The notes under the pieces were generated by a model. The model was not told the origin of the DNA and did not search any database. It was given only the letters and a program-made list of their open reading frames with translations. 64,000 bases of DNA from an uncultured Clostridia bacterium (GTDB lineage: Bacteria; Bacillota; Clostridia; TANB77; CAG-508), in assembly GCA_934120395.1 (NCBI GenBank), contig CAKOTZ010000008.1, positions 24,662 to 88,661 of the forward strand, given 5' to 3'. Both the position numbers and the translations under genes were made by a program. Positions within the stretch are counted from its first letter, which is position 1, and every line of letters begins with the position of its first letter. Positions 8,686-18,805 of this stretch are shown here, in pieces.

Positions 8686-10141
8686 TTACATTTTTTTAAC
8701 CCACACAGAAACACTACCACCATTGGTATAAAAAATACCATTTCCATCGTTATCAACGTATACTGTTTCTTTCAAGTTATTTGTAATATCATATAAAACA
8801 CAATTTGCTAAATTTTTACCAACATTCATTTGTTTAGAGCCTCCAATGTTATCAGACAAAATAACGGCACAGCCTGAATTTGGATGTTCATCATCTCCAC
8901 TTAAGGTCCAGCCTATAATATTGGGATCATCTAAATAGTCAGTTTGAATACCATAGCATAAATTCTTGCGAACATTTAGAAAAATATTAAGTGTAGTGCT
9001 AATAGGATTTATATTGTCATGGATTATTCCATAATAGTCTCCGTAAAATACACAAGGATATCCTTGAACACGTAAAAGTGTTAGAGCATAAGCAATAGGT
9101 CTAAACCATGGTTGAATCCATGATTCCAATGCTTGTCCGGGGTTGAGTGTCGTGATTATCTATAAAGGTAACGGCCTTATCTGGATATGCTTGTACTAAG
9201 GTATTATCAAAAATAGTACTCATATCAAAATTTCCACTACTGCTAGATGCCTTATAAAGATTATAATGTAACGGAACATCAAACAAAGACATAGATTGAT
9301 GTACATCATTTAAGTACTTAATAATAACATCTAAGCTTGTTGACCAATATTCTCCAACTGAAAAAATTTCTTTATGAAAATTATTTCTAAGCGTTAAAAG
9401 CCATTTTTCAAAAAAGTCGGCGCGTATATGTTTTACGGCATCTAAACGAAAGCCATCTACATTAGTAAAATTTAGATACCAATTCCCCCAATTTGTTAAT
9501 TCGTTTACCACATCAACATTATTCATGTCAACATCTGCTCCCATAAGATAATCAAAGTTACCATTTTCTTTGTCAACACAATTGTCCCAATGCTTGCCGT
9601 AAAATTTATAAATTGAATTTTTGTTTTCTTTTTGATCCCAGTCAACTCCATGAAAATGTGTCCAATTCCATTTGAAATCAGAATATTTATTATTTCGTTC
9701 TGGGAAGTTATATTTGGTCCATGCTTGAATAGAAAGTGCTGTTCCAATGTCCTCATTCCTGTTATTTGGATTTTCTTGGACAGCTAAAACCTCTTCTGTT
9801 TCGTCTGCTCCCATACGGTGATTTAATACAACATCGGCTAAAACGTAAATTTGATTTTCCTGTAAAGAGCGAATAGCAGCTAAATATTCATCTTTTGTAC
9901 CGTATTTTGTAGGAACAGAGCCTTTTTGATTAAATTCTCCTAAATCATATAAGTCATACACAGCATATCCTGTATCCGTTATGCCACCAGCACATTTATA
10001 TGCAGGTGGAAGCCATACACTTGTAAAACCAGCTTCAGATAAATCTTTAGCTTGTCTTGCAACTTTTCGCCAAAGAGATGCATCATTAGGTAGATACCAT
10101 TCAAAAAACTGTAGCATAACTCCGTTTAAATTTGAACTCAA
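8686..10141 (-). CDS. cytoplasmic alpha-amylase (GH13_5); needs +1 shift at CGG (9137-9139)
   Basis: Start TTG at 10141 follows AGGAGTG at good spacing; no signal peptide. About 484 residues after the shift, the usual length of liquefying bacillary amylases. The TIM barrel shows GFRLDAVKH (nucleophile Asp), SVGEYW (acid Glu) and FIDNHDTQP (third Asp). Frame 0 reads NHDTQP-CGG and soon stops. Skipping the C gives NHDTQPGQALESWIQPWF, which matches the well-known NHDTQPGQ-LES of Bacillus amylases. This is the clearest family evidence that a glycine is read at CGG. It acts on intracellular glucans. Confidence 0.85.
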
Positions 10142-10284
10142 AAAAATCACTCCTACAATAAATTTTATATTTCATATTATAACACTAAATAAAAAAAATA
10201 AAAGCCTATTAATGAAAGAAAAAGGTAACGGATTTATGTAAAAAATAATATTATATTAGTAGGACAGAGAAAAGGAGGTATGGC

Positions 10285-11053
10285 GTGAAAGAGGTATTAA
10301 GACTTGAAAAAATCACAAAAAAGTATCAAGCGAAAAATGGGGAAATTAATGCTCTAGATGAAATAAGCTTCTCACAGATGGAAGGAGAATTTGTTAGTAT
10401 TATAGGTCCAAGTGGTTGCGGTAAATCGACACTCTTATCTGTTATTTCAGGTTTAGAAAAAAAGACATCGCGGAAATCTTTACATAGATGGGAAGAAGAT
10501 AGAAGGAATTTCACCTAAAATTGGATATATGCTTCAAAAAGATAGTTTATTAGAATGGCGAACAATATATCAAAATGTCTTATTTGGACTAGAAGTGAGA
10601 AAAATGAAAACTAAAGAAAATATAGCTTATGTAGAAAATTTATTAATGAAATATAATTTGTATGAGTTTAAGGAAAAATATCCAGGACAGTTATCTGGAG
10701 GAATGAGACAAAGGGCAGCATTAATTAGAACACTTGCAATTAAGCCTAGAATTTTGCTGCTGGATGAGGCTTTTTCAGCATTAGACTATCAAACTAGAAT
10801 AATGGTAACAAAAGACATATTTGAAATTCTAAAGCAGGAGCATATTACAGCCCTTATTGTGACACATGATATTTCTGAAGCTATTAGTATGTCTGACCGT
10901 GTTATAGTTCTAAGCAAGAGACCAGCAAAAATAAACAATATTTATAAAATAGATTTTGAAATGCCAAATAGAACACCTTTAAATTGTCGAGAAAGTCCGA
11001 AATTTAGTAAGTATTTTGATTGCTTATGGAAGGAGCTTGATGTGAATGCGTGA
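10285..11053 (+). CDS. ABC importer ATPase (nitrate/sulfonate/thiamine-precursor type); needs +1 shift at CGG (10471-10473)
   Basis: GTG start after AAAGGAGG. Walker A GPSGCGKST, the Q-loop region GYMLQKDSLLEWRT, signature LSGGMRQRAA, Walker B ILLLDEAFSALD and the H-loop VTHD are all present. Frame 0 stops about 16 codons after CGG at codon 63. With the C skipped, the protein reads GLEKKTSGNLYIDGKKI, the expected SG...VDG strand before the Q-loop. The gene overlaps the permease start by 8 bases (ATGCGTGA). Substrate unknown; the family is SsuB/TauB/ThiZ-like. Confidence 0.85.
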
Positions 11054-11856
11054 AAAGGATATATCCCCAGAACGAAAAAAATATTTAAGAAGCATTTTTT
11101 TAAATAAAATGGGAATTTTGCTTGTGCAGTTTTTATTAGTGGGTGGATTTATTGCAATTTGGGAATTGTTAGCTAATTTAAAGATTATTGATAGTTTTAT
11201 AACAAGCCAGCCATCGCGAATATGGAATACACTAATGAATTTATCAAGCAATGATCTATTAAAGCATTTAGGAGTTACTTGTTTTGAAACTTTAGTGGGA
11301 TTTTTATCGGGAGCTATTTTAGGTGTTGTTATTGCTATAATTCTGTGGTGGTCTGATTTCTTATCTAAAGTTTTTGAACCTTTTTTAGTAATCTTAAATA
11401 GTTTGCCTAAAATTGCTTTGCGGACCAGTTATAATAATTTGGGTTGGAGCAGGAATGCCGGCAATTATTGTAATGGCTCTTGCAATTTCTCTTATTGTTA
11501 CAATTATGGAGAATTTAAATGGCTTTATGAATACCGATAAAGACAAAATAAAAATGGCAAGAACCTTTAATTGCACTAAGTTTCAAATATTAACAAAGAT
11601 TGTTATTCCGTCTAATATTTCAACATTTACAAATTCGTTGAAAATCAATATAGGTTTATCGCTTGTTGGAGTAATTACAGGAGAATTTTTAGTATCAAAG
11701 GCTGGATTGGGATATTTAATTGTTTATGGTGGGCAGGTATTTCAGTTAGATTTGGTTATGACAAGTGTAATTATCTTGGCATTTGTTGCAGCTATTTTAT
11801 ATCAAGCTGTAGTATTATTGGAAAAAATAATATTGAAGTCACACAAATTTGGATAA
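11046..11856 (+). CDS. ABC importer permease; needs +1 shift at CGG (11421-11423)
   Basis: BPD_transp_1-type inner-membrane subunit with about six helices. Before the CGG (codon 126) the frame reads FLVILNSLPKIAL. After skipping the C it continues GPVIIIWVGAGMPAII, exactly the EAA-loop pattern LPK-AL-P--I-W-G-G of SsuC/TauC permeases, and runs on to 11856. It forms the membrane channel with the upstream ATPase and downstream binding protein. Two adjacent subunits of one transporter therefore both depend on CGG shifting. Confidence 0.85.
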
Positions 11857-11882
11857 AAGGATAAGATATATCAAGTAAAATT

Positions 11883-11903
11883 TTGAGCTTAATATTAGCT
11901 CAA
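11883..11903 (+). other. intercistronic stem-loop between permease and binding-protein genes
   Basis: Perfect 7-bp stem TTGAGCT/AGCTCAA without a T run, so not a terminator. Such stems often protect the downstream binding-protein message from decay. That role is inferred. Confidence 0.5.
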
Positions 11904-11920
11904 GAGGAAGGGAGAATAAT

Positions 11921-12940
11921 TTGAAAAAGTATTTAGTAATTGGATTAGTTGTAATACTTGTTATTATTGGAGTTGTATGCTATTTTGTTACAAACAATAA
12001 TAATGAAGCTACGCAAATGAAAAAAATACGCTTAAATGAGGTAACACGTTCAGTATTTTATGCTCCACAATATGTAGCGATGAACAAGGGATATATGAAG
12101 GATGAAGGGTTAGATGTAGAAATAACAACAGGGCAAGGAGCAGACAAAGTAATGACAGCTGTATTATCAAATCAAAGTGATATAGGATTTGCTGGGCCAG
12201 AAGCTTCAATTTATGTATATAATGAAGGAAAAGAGGATTATACTGAGGTATTTGCACAGCTAACTAAGAAAGATGGTTCTTTTCTTGTTAGCAGAAAAGA
12301 TGAAAGAGACAGTTTCAATTGGAAAAACCTAAAGGGTAGCACTATAATTCCTGGCAGAAAAGGTGGAGTACCATATATGACTTTTGAATATGTATTAAAG
12401 CAAAATGGATTAGACCCAAATAAGGATTTAGTTTTAGATGATAGTATTAAGTTTGATTTAATGGCTGGAGCGTTTAGTGGAGGTAATGCAGATTATGTTA
12501 CTTTATTTGAACCAACAGCATCCTTAACACAAAACGCTGGGAAAGGATATGTTGTAGCATCTGTTGGCGAAGCTTCAGGAGAAATTCCATATACAGCGTA
12601 TTTTGCAAAAAAGAGTTATATTGAAGAAAACAAAGATACTATACAGAAGTTTACAAATGCAATATACAAGGGGCAACTTTGGGTAAAGGAGCATAGTGCA
12701 AGTGAAATTGCACAAGAGGTAATAAGCTTTTTCCCAGATACTAATATTGATTTGCTAACAACAGCTATTCAGAGTTATAAGGATATTGATGCTTGGAATG
12801 ATACACCTGTATTAAAACAAGAGTCATTTGAATTATTGCAAAGAGTAATGACAGAAGCGGGAGAATTAAAACAAAATGCTCCTTATGATAAGATTATAAA
12901 TAATAAGTATGCCGAAGAGGCTATAAAAACTGTAAGATAA
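11921..12940 (+). CDS. ABC importer substrate-binding protein (NMT1/SsuA-like)
   Basis: TTG start after GGAAGGGAG. 339 residues: an N-terminal hydrophobic segment (about 3-22) ending in VVC, a poor lipobox, so either a lipoprotein or a signal anchor. Then comes a periplasmic-binding fold of the NMT1/THI5 type: RSVFYAPQYVAMNKGYMKDEGL, SQSDIGFAG-like ligand loop, GGVPYMTFEYVL. It delivers the substrate to the ATPase/permease pair upstream. The substrate could be a sulfonate, nitrate-like anion or thiamine precursor; the sequence does not decide. It contains no CGG and no frame break. Confidence 0.85.
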   Translation: MKKYLVIGLVVILVIIGVVCYFVTNNNNEATQMKKIRLNEVTRSVFYAPQYVAMNKGYMKDEGLDVEITTGQGADKVMTAVLSNQSDIGFAGPEASIYVYNEGKEDYTEVFAQLTKKDGSFLVSRKDERDSFNWKNLKGSTIIPGRKGGVPYMTFEYVLKQNGLDPNKDLVLDDSIKFDLMAGAFSGGNADYVTLFEPTASLTQNAGKGYVVASVGEASGEIPYTAYFAKKSYIEENKDTIQKFTNAIYKGQLWVKEHSASEIAQEVISFFPDTNIDLLTTAIQSYKDIDAWNDTPVLKQESFELLQRVMTEAGELKQNAPYDKIINNKYAEEAIKTVR

Positions 12941-12941
12941 G

Positions 12942-12966
12942 AAATGGGCAATAAAGCCCATTTTTT
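12942..12966 (+). terminator. terminator of the ABC importer operon
   Basis: Stem AAATGGGC/GCCCATTT with a 6-base loop and a T run. Confidence 0.9.
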
Positions 12967-13051
12967 ATGAATAAAAACACATTTTTTGCCAATAATGTAA
13001 ATGAGGTGTATCCATAAATGGATAAATTTTATTTTGGGAGGAGTATTAAAA

Positions 13052-13486
13052 ATGGAATTAGTAAATGAATTGAATGTATTTTTATCAGATTTAAATGTGT
13101 TTTATAGAAAGTTACAAAATTATCATTGGAATGTATATGGGAGAGACTTTTTTACTGCACATGCTAAACTTGAAGAATATTACAACGAAATTAATGAGCA
13201 AATTGATGAAATAGCTGAGCATATTTTAATATTGGGAGGACAAGCTTTAGGTAGACTAACTGATTATTTAGCTAATAGTAAGATAGAAGAAGCGGAAAAC
13301 AAAAAGGTAACAAGTGATATAATTTTTAGAGAATTAATTTGTGATTATAATACTTTGGAAGGTCAAGCAATTAAAATAAAAGAATTAGCGGACAAGGAAG
13401 ATGAGTATAGTACATCTTCTATGATTGATGAATATATACAAAATTATACAAAGAAACTATGGATGCTAAATCAAACAATGATGTAG
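13052..13486 (+). CDS. dps: Dps/ferritin-like DNA-protection protein
   Basis: ATG at 13052 after GGGAGGAG; an upstream in-frame start at 13001 lacks a ribosome site. 144 residues, slightly short for Dps. The family's ferroxidase elements are present: LQNYHWNVYGRDFFTAHAKLEEYYNE and IDEIAEHILILGG. Dps oligomers oxidise and store iron and shield DNA from peroxide. The last residues (KKLWMLNQTMM) are consistent with the usual C-terminal helix. From 13487 to 13790 I see only a terminator and a promoter. Confidence 0.88.
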   Translation: MELVNELNVFLSDLNVFYRKLQNYHWNVYGRDFFTAHAKLEEYYNEINEQIDEIAEHILILGGQALGRLTDYLANSKIEEAENKKVTSDIIFRELICDYNTLEGQAIKIKELADKEDEYSTSSMIDEYIQNYTKKLWMLNQTMM

Positions 13487-13612
13487 AGATTACTGTAATT
13501 TCAAGTGATTTTAAAGGTATTATTGAAGATGGAGCAAAATTGAATATACTAGAATAACAGTTACATGGCTGAATTAGGAAAGCCATTGCCTTAAGAAGGT
13601 AGATTTTAAATA

Positions 13613-13647
13613 TAAACAGGGTATAGAAATATATCCTGTTTTGTTTA
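13613..13647 (+). terminator. terminator upstream of pilin-like cassette 2
   Basis: Stem AAACAGG/CCTGTTT with extra pairing GTATA/TATAT and a T-rich tail. Confidence 0.6.
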
Positions 13648-13666
13648 TAAAAAAGAGCAAAATTAC

Positions 13667-13695
13667 TTTACAAGTTCAAAATAATAATATAAAAT
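13667..13695 (+). promoter_or_regulatory. sigma-A promoter of pilin-like cassette 2
   Basis: TTTACA, 17-base spacer, TAAAAT, as at 5654. The following leader contains the same AGAATTAC stem, here closed by GTAATTTT through a G-T pair. Confidence 0.75.
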
Positions 13696-13793
13696 GTATT
13701 CAAATAATTAACATAGAATTACATAATATTGCTTGAAGATGGATAAACTAAAATAGTAATTTTATTAGAAACACAAAGGAAAGAGGTATAAAA

Positions 13794-15065
13794 ATGAACT
13801 TGAAAAGTAACAAAGCAATCACATTAGTAGCATTGATAATAACGATAATCATATTGCTAATACTAGCGGGCGTGAGTTTATCAATGATACTAGGAGAGAA
13901 TGGCTTAATTAATAAAGCACAGTCAAGCGTGAATGCATATCAACAAGCAACGGTAAATGAACAAAATTTGTTAAAAAGTATAGAAGACTATATGGGTAAT
14001 TTTGGATTACCAGAAAACACACCAGATACACCAGCAGGAACACATGTAAAACCACCAGTAAAATGGCTAGGAACAATAGTAGACGCAGTAGCAGATGGGA
14101 AGGGTAATACATTTCCAGTACCAAAGAGCTTTTACTATGTTGGAGGAGATTATACAAATGGAGTAATCATCTCAGACGACCCAGCAGATGCATACGATGG
14201 AACAACAGATAAAACAACATGGGAGTACACGACAAATTTAGTAGGAAATCAATTTGTATGGATACCATGTACAGAGCAAGAGTATCATAAAACAGATTGG
14301 GGTTCAGCCTATGTAGGTGGTGGTTCGTATGATAAAAATATATCAATTGGAGAGAGAATGCAAATTCAGAAATATAATGGTTTTTATGTGGCAAGATATG
14401 AAGCAGGATTAGCAGATACAATACCAGAATTTACAGCTTCATATGTGGTATCAAATAAATCAAATAGCCCTGGATATCAAACTGTTGCTGTTCCAAAGTC
14501 ACAAGCCAATCAAATACCATGGAATTTTATTAATTATACAAATAGTAAATGTAGTGCAGAAAAAATGTATGAAAATAGCGATTATGTAACAAGCGGATTA
14601 ATAACAGGAACACAATGGGATGTAATGTTAAATAGATTTATTGGGACAACAAATGTTAATGGAGTTACATTCACTTTAGCTGATATGACTGATTCAAGTA
14701 AATGGGGAAATTTTGGATATAATAGTATACAATATAGAGGAAGAGTGGCTAAAGCAAATTTAAGTGGAAGTTATTGGTATTTATATAAATTTGGAAACTA
14801 TACAGAGGGAAACACTGAAAAAAATGTTGCAAATTTATTGACGACAGGAGCAAGCAAGACAACTGAAGCGTATCATACTTATGATGTTGCAGGAAATCTT
14901 TGGGAGTGGACAGATGAGTATGGAAATAGTTTAGGCTGTCAAACGCCGAGAGGAACGGCATGCTATTATTCAGCAACTGCATCAGCTTGTTCAAGAAGAA
15001 ATCAAACTGGTATTTCAGAAACAGATTTTGATTATGGCTTTCGTGTTGTTCTTTATATAAAATAA
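13794..15065 (+). CDS. pilin-like surface protein with FGE/C-type-lectin C-terminal domain
   Basis: 423 residues. N-terminal family helix (residues 4-38), with KSNKAITLVALI in place of the canonical prepilin FTLIEL, so the Glu5 of true pilins is missing. A linker rich in Pro and Thr follows, then an FGE-like domain: GNQFVWIPCTEQEYHKTDWGS, FYVARYEAGL, TSGLITGTQWDVMLNRF, YDVAGNLWEWTDE and terminal GFRVVLYIK. It is 50-60% alike by eye to the gene at 40130, with the greatest divergence in the loops between WEWT and GFRVV. Probably cell-surface ligand binding. No CGG codon. Confidence 0.75.
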   Translation: MNLKSNKAITLVALIITIIILLILAGVSLSMILGENGLINKAQSSVNAYQQATVNEQNLLKSIEDYMGNFGLPENTPDTPAGTHVKPPVKWLGTIVDAVADGKGNTFPVPKSFYYVGGDYTNGVIISDDPADAYDGTTDKTTWEYTTNLVGNQFVWIPCTEQEYHKTDWGSAYVGGGSYDKNISIGERMQIQKYNGFYVARYEAGLADTIPEFTASYVVSNKSNSPGYQTVAVPKSQANQIPWNFINYTNSKCSAEKMYENSDYVTSGLITGTQWDVMLNRFIGTTNVNGVTFTLADMTDSSKWGNFGYNSIQYRGRVAKANLSGSYWYLYKFGNYTEGNTEKNVANLLTTGASKTTEAYHTYDVAGNLWEWTDEYGNSLGCQTPRGTACYYSATASACSRRNQTGISETDFDYGFRVVLYIK

Positions 15066-15066
15066 T

Positions 15067-15101
15067 AAAAAATTTAGTGGACATATGCCACTAAATTTTT
15101 T
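15067..15101 (+). terminator. terminator of pilin-like cassette 2
   Basis: Perfect stem AAAAAATTTAGTGG/CCACTAAATTTTTT. Confidence 0.9.
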
Positions 15102-15189
15102 ATTATTTTTTTATGCTTTTTCTTGTATATTTTGTTAGCTAGTAGTATGATAAAATAGATATTAGTAGATAATAAAAAAGGTGATAATT

Positions 15190-15501
15190 TTGGAAGAAAT
15201 AATACAGCAAGTTATTGCTATAGATAAAGAAGCAACAAAGCTTATTGCGATGATTGAAGAAAAAGAAAAGAACATAGATATATATGCAGAAGCTGAGTTA
15301 AAAAATAAGCAAGAAAAAATAGAAAGTGAAATGAAACGTATCCTAGCAGAAAAAAAGCAAGAATATGATTACGAAATAAAGAAATATAGTCAAAAAATAA
15401 CAACTAAACTAGATAAAGACCTAAAAAAAATGCAAGAGAACTACGAAAATCAAAAAGAACTTATGCTTAAACAAAGCTATGAAGCTATTATTTCACAATA
15501 A
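15190..15501 (+). CDS. V-type ATPase subunit G/H-like coiled-coil protein
   Basis: TTG at 15190 lies properly after AAGGTGAT; an upstream GTG at 15181 is part of that site. 103 residues, almost entirely charged coiled coil (KNKQEKIESEMKRILAEKK). It occupies the first position of the V-ATPase operon, where the peripheral-stalk subunit G/H is normal. It would pair with subunit E to link V1 and Vo. The call rests on shape and position, since stalk subunits have little sequence signature. Confidence 0.75.
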   Translation: MEEIIQQVIAIDKEATKLIAMIEEKEKNIDIYAEAELKNKQEKIESEMKRILAEKKQEYDYEIKKYSQKITTKLDKDLKKMQENYENQKELMLKQSYEAIISQ

Positions 15502-15524
15502 AACAAAAATAACGAGGTTAAAAC

Positions 15525-16452
15525 ATGAAATTTAAATTTGCAAATATAAATGCAAAGGTCAAGGGAATGTATGCAAAGACCTTAAAACAAAATGATTATG
15601 AAGAATTGTGCAAGCAAAAGACGGTAAAGGAAGCTTTAATTTGGTTGAAACAAGATTTAAGCGAGTTGCAGAGTATTGCTGATAACGCGAGAAGAAGAGA
15701 AATAGAAAAACAATTAGAAAATGGTTTGAAAAATGATATTAATAAAATTTACCGTTTGCTTGATAAAAAAAGCAAACACTTGCTAACAATATATATTCAA
15801 AAATTCAAACTTCAAGATTTAAAAGAAAAGATTGCTTTATTACCGAAAGATGAAAGCAGGCAAGCAGAGGTAGAAAGGTTATTAGAAATATGGCAAGGGA
15901 CTGAATATCATAAAATTTTACAGCGCAATTTAATTGAAGAAGGTATAGATAAACTATCTATTTTTAAATTAGAAAATGAGCTAGACAAATGCTATTTTAG
16001 TAATTTGTATGTTCAAGTAAAAAAGCAAAACAATAATGCTCTATTAGATTTAATTCGGTAAGCAAATAGACTTACAAAATATTTTATGGAGTTATAGAGC
16101 TAAAAAATATTACAAAATAGATGAAAAGAACTTAAAAGATTATTTAATTCCAATACAATACAGAGTAAAAAAAGGCAATCTGGAAAGTATTGGAATGGAG
16201 CCAATAGAAAATATATTGGAACAAACTATTTACCAGGAAATTAAAGACGAGGAAAATATTGAATATACAATAAAACAATATTTATATAGAATGTATAAAA
16301 ATTATTTTCGTTCTAAAGCTTTTGATATAACAATGGTAATTGCTTATATAGAATTAAGAAAAATACAAATTCAAAATACAATTGTAATTATTGAAGGAAT
16401 ACGATATGAACTAAATTATCAGCAAATACAAAAGAAATTAATACAAAATTAG
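15525..16452 (+). CDS. atpC: V-type ATPase subunit C (central-stalk socket); needs +1 shift at CGG (16056-16058)
   Basis: Frame 0 ends at CGG-TAA after ALLDLI. Skipping the C gives LIGKQIDLQNILWSYRAKKYY, the expected IGxxIDLxNI repeat of the subunit C/d family, and the frame continues to 16452, about 308 residues. The protein caps the proteolipid ring and holds the rotor stalk. It is between the G/H and I subunit genes, as is usual. A V-ATPase lacking this subunit could not couple, so the shift, if real, must be productive. Confidence 0.85.
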
Positions 16453-16469
16453 GAGGTGCAAAAGAAACA

Positions 16470-18371
16470 ATGGCAGTTGAACGAATGAAATTACTAAGCG
16501 TAGTTGGAAAAGAAGAAAATATTAATTCTTTTATTATAAATTACTTATTGGAAAGTGGTTTGCAACCAGAAAATGCCATTAAAGTTTTCGAAAAAGGCTG
16601 GAAATTATCATATTTTAATTATGATAACACAGCTAGAGAATTACAAAAGGAGTGCCAAGAGCTAGCAGAAAAGCTAGAAATACAAGATAAAGAATTGTCA
16701 GGTAAGACTATACTAGAACACAGCTTAGAAGATATAAAAAATATATTAGAGCAAAACAGTAACAATTTGGAAAATATAGAGATTGAACTAAAAGAAAAGA
16801 AAAAACGCATAGAAGAAATAGAAAATCAAAAGCAAATTCTTAAATATTGGGAAAATTTTCATGTAAAATTAGAAGATTTATATAATTTAAGATATATGCG
16901 TTTTAGATATGGAAAAGTTTCTAAGGAAAATTATGAAAAAATAGTCAATGACTTAGAAGATATAAATGCAATTGTTTTAAAACTGGGTGAAAAAGATGAA
17001 ACGGTGTGGTTGTTGTATTTTACAACAACAAATTATAGCAAACAAGCAGATAGCTTTTTCAATATTGCTAAATTTGAAAGAGTTTGGATAGAAAAAACAT
17101 TAATTGGAGAGCCGTTAGAAGCAGTAAAAAAATTAGATGAGGAAGAAAAAATATTAACAAAGCAAATACAAGAATTAGAAACACAGAAGATACAACAAAA
17201 AAGTGAATTAGAACAATTAATACCAAAAATAAATCAAGAATTAGAATTATATTTAAAAATTAATACTGTAAAAAGATATATGGCACATGATACAAAAGGG
17301 AATTTTTACGTTGTAGGATGGCTTCCACTTAGTAACTTGGAAGAAATGATACCACAGCTTGAAAAAGAAGATGAAATAGAATATGTTGTTAAGGCACACG
17401 ATGAAGTTGCTAGTACGCCACCAACACATCTAAAAAACAACAGACTATTTAAGCCATTTGAAGTATTAGTGGAAATGTATGGCTTACCAAACTATACAGA
17501 AATAGATCCTACAAAATTTGTGGCTATAACAGCTTTCTTAATGTTTGGATTTATGTTTGGAGATGTTGGACAGGGACTTATAATACTATTGTTTGGATTA
17601 TTTATGAAAAGAAAAAAATCAGCATTAGGTCCAGTATTTTGCTTTGGAGGTATTTCTTCAATGATTTTTGGAGTACTATATGGAAGTGTATTTGGAAAAG
17701 AAGACATTATACCACAGTTGCTAATTAGTCCTATGGATAATATACAAACTATGCTAATGGCGGGAATAGGTACAGGAGCAGTATTAATTATTATTGCCAT
17801 GATATTAAATGTAATAAATGCGATAAAAAACAATGATAAGTCCAAAGTGCTGTTTGATAGTAATGGACTTGCTGGTATAGTATTTTATGTTACAGTATTA
17901 GTAGCAATAGTAGGTTTTGCTATAAAGGGAGAATGGATTATTTCAGCAGGAATTATAGGAGCACTTGTAGTTATTCCTTTAATTCTTATTTTTATGAAGG
18001 AACCACTAACTAAGTGGATAGATAAAAAGAAACAGGTTGAAAAAAGTTCATTTGTAGAGAAATTTTTTGAAATGTTTGAAATGCTACTATCTTTTGTAAG
18101 TAATACAATATCGTTTGTACGTTTAGCAGCATTTGCTATAAATCACGTTGGTTTATGTATGGCAATTTATATTTTAGCAGATATGGTTGGAGAAAGCGGA
18201 AATATAATTGTTGCAATTATAGGAAATGGTATTGTTATTGTATTAGAGGGGTTAATTGTTGCAATTCAAGTGCTAAGACTTGAGTATTATGAACTGTTTA
18301 GTCGTTTCTATACAGGAGATGGAAGAGAATATCAACCAATAAGTGTTAAAAAAGGAAAGGAAGAAATGTAA
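16470..18371 (+). CDS. atpI: V-type ATPase subunit I (a)
   Basis: 633 residues. The N-terminal half is a long coiled coil with alpha/beta lobes (about 1-330). The C-terminal half has about seven membrane helices; FGFMFGDVGQGLIILLFGLFM and ISFVRLAAFAINHVGLCMAIY contain the conserved half-channel arginine (SFVRLAAFA) that exchanges the ion with the ring. The stator subunit. Its stop overlaps the start of the proteolipid gene by 1 base. No CGG codon. Confidence 0.93.
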   Translation: MAVERMKLLSVVGKEENINSFIINYLLESGLQPENAIKVFEKGWKLSYFNYDNTARELQKECQELAEKLEIQDKELSGKTILEHSLEDIKNILEQNSNNLENIEIELKEKKKRIEEIENQKQILKYWENFHVKLEDLYNLRYMRFRYGKVSKENYEKIVNDLEDINAIVLKLGEKDETVWLLYFTTTNYSKQADSFFNIAKFERVWIEKTLIGEPLEAVKKLDEEEKILTKQIQELETQKIQQKSELEQLIPKINQELELYLKINTVKRYMAHDTKGNFYVVGWLPLSNLEEMIPQLEKEDEIEYVVKAHDEVASTPPTHLKNNRLFKPFEVLVEMYGLPNYTEIDPTKFVAITAFLMFGFMFGDVGQGLIILLFGLFMKRKKSALGPVFCFGGISSMIFGVLYGSVFGKEDIIPQLLISPMDNIQTMLMAGIGTGAVLIIIAMILNVINAIKNNDKSKVLFDSNGLAGIVFYVTVLVAIVGFAIKGEWIISAGIIGALVVIPLILIFMKEPLTKWIDKKKQVEKSSFVEKFFEMFEMLLSFVSNTISFVRLAAFAINHVGLCMAIYILADMVGESGNIIVAIIGNGIVIVLEGLIVAIQVLRLEYYELFSRFYTGDGREYQPISVKKGKEEM

Positions 18372-18793
18372 TGTCAAAGAAAATAAGTAAAATAATATTA
18401 ATTATAGCGTTTATAATAGGAGCAAGTTTCACAGCTGTATATGCTACAAATGTAGTAAAAAGTAATGAAAATGTAATAGTAAAAGAAGATGAAATTAGTA
18501 CAGAACCAGGAATTGCTTATGTAGAAAATAAAGTGTCAGAAAATAATAACGTCGAAAGCACAACTAAGGCAAGTGATAATAGTAAAGGATTTGGATTAAT
18601 TGCTGTTGCTTTAGCAACTGGGCTTGCTTGTATTGGCGCTGGTATAGCGGTTGCAACGGTTGGTTCTAGTGCTGTAGGTGCAATAAGTGAAAACCCAAAA
18701 TTACTTGGTAAAACAATTATATTTGCGGGGCTTGCTGAAGGTATTGCAATTTATGGTTTAATTATTTCTATTATGATATTAAATAAAGTATAG
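18371..18793 (+). CDS. atpK: V-type ATPase proteolipid subunit K with N-terminal extension
   Basis: 140 residues. The C-terminal 75 residues are a two-helix proteolipid hairpin: GLIAVALATGLACIGAGIAV, the turn GAISENPKLLGK and the ion-binding glutamate in GLAEGIAIYGLIISIMI. Before it lies a signal-peptide-like hydrophobic segment (about 6-26, ending TAVYA) and an acidic, Asn/Ser-rich spacer of about 45 residues. The extension may be a cleaved leader that sets topology. A single hairpin rather than a duplicated one implies a ring of bacterial F-type-like units. Confidence 0.9.
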   Translation: MSKKISKIILIIAFIIGASFTAVYATNVVKSNENVIVKEDEISTEPGIAYVENKVSENNNVESTTKASDNSKGFGLIAVALATGLACIGAGIAVATVGSSAVGAISENPKLLGKTIIFAGLAEGIAIYGLIISIMILNKV

Positions 18794-18805
18794 TAGGGTA
18801 AAAAA

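Noticed and set aside
13459..13557. 33-codon frame overlapping the end of dps
   Set aside because: It begins inside dps, lacks a ribosome site and matches nothing I know; probably chance.
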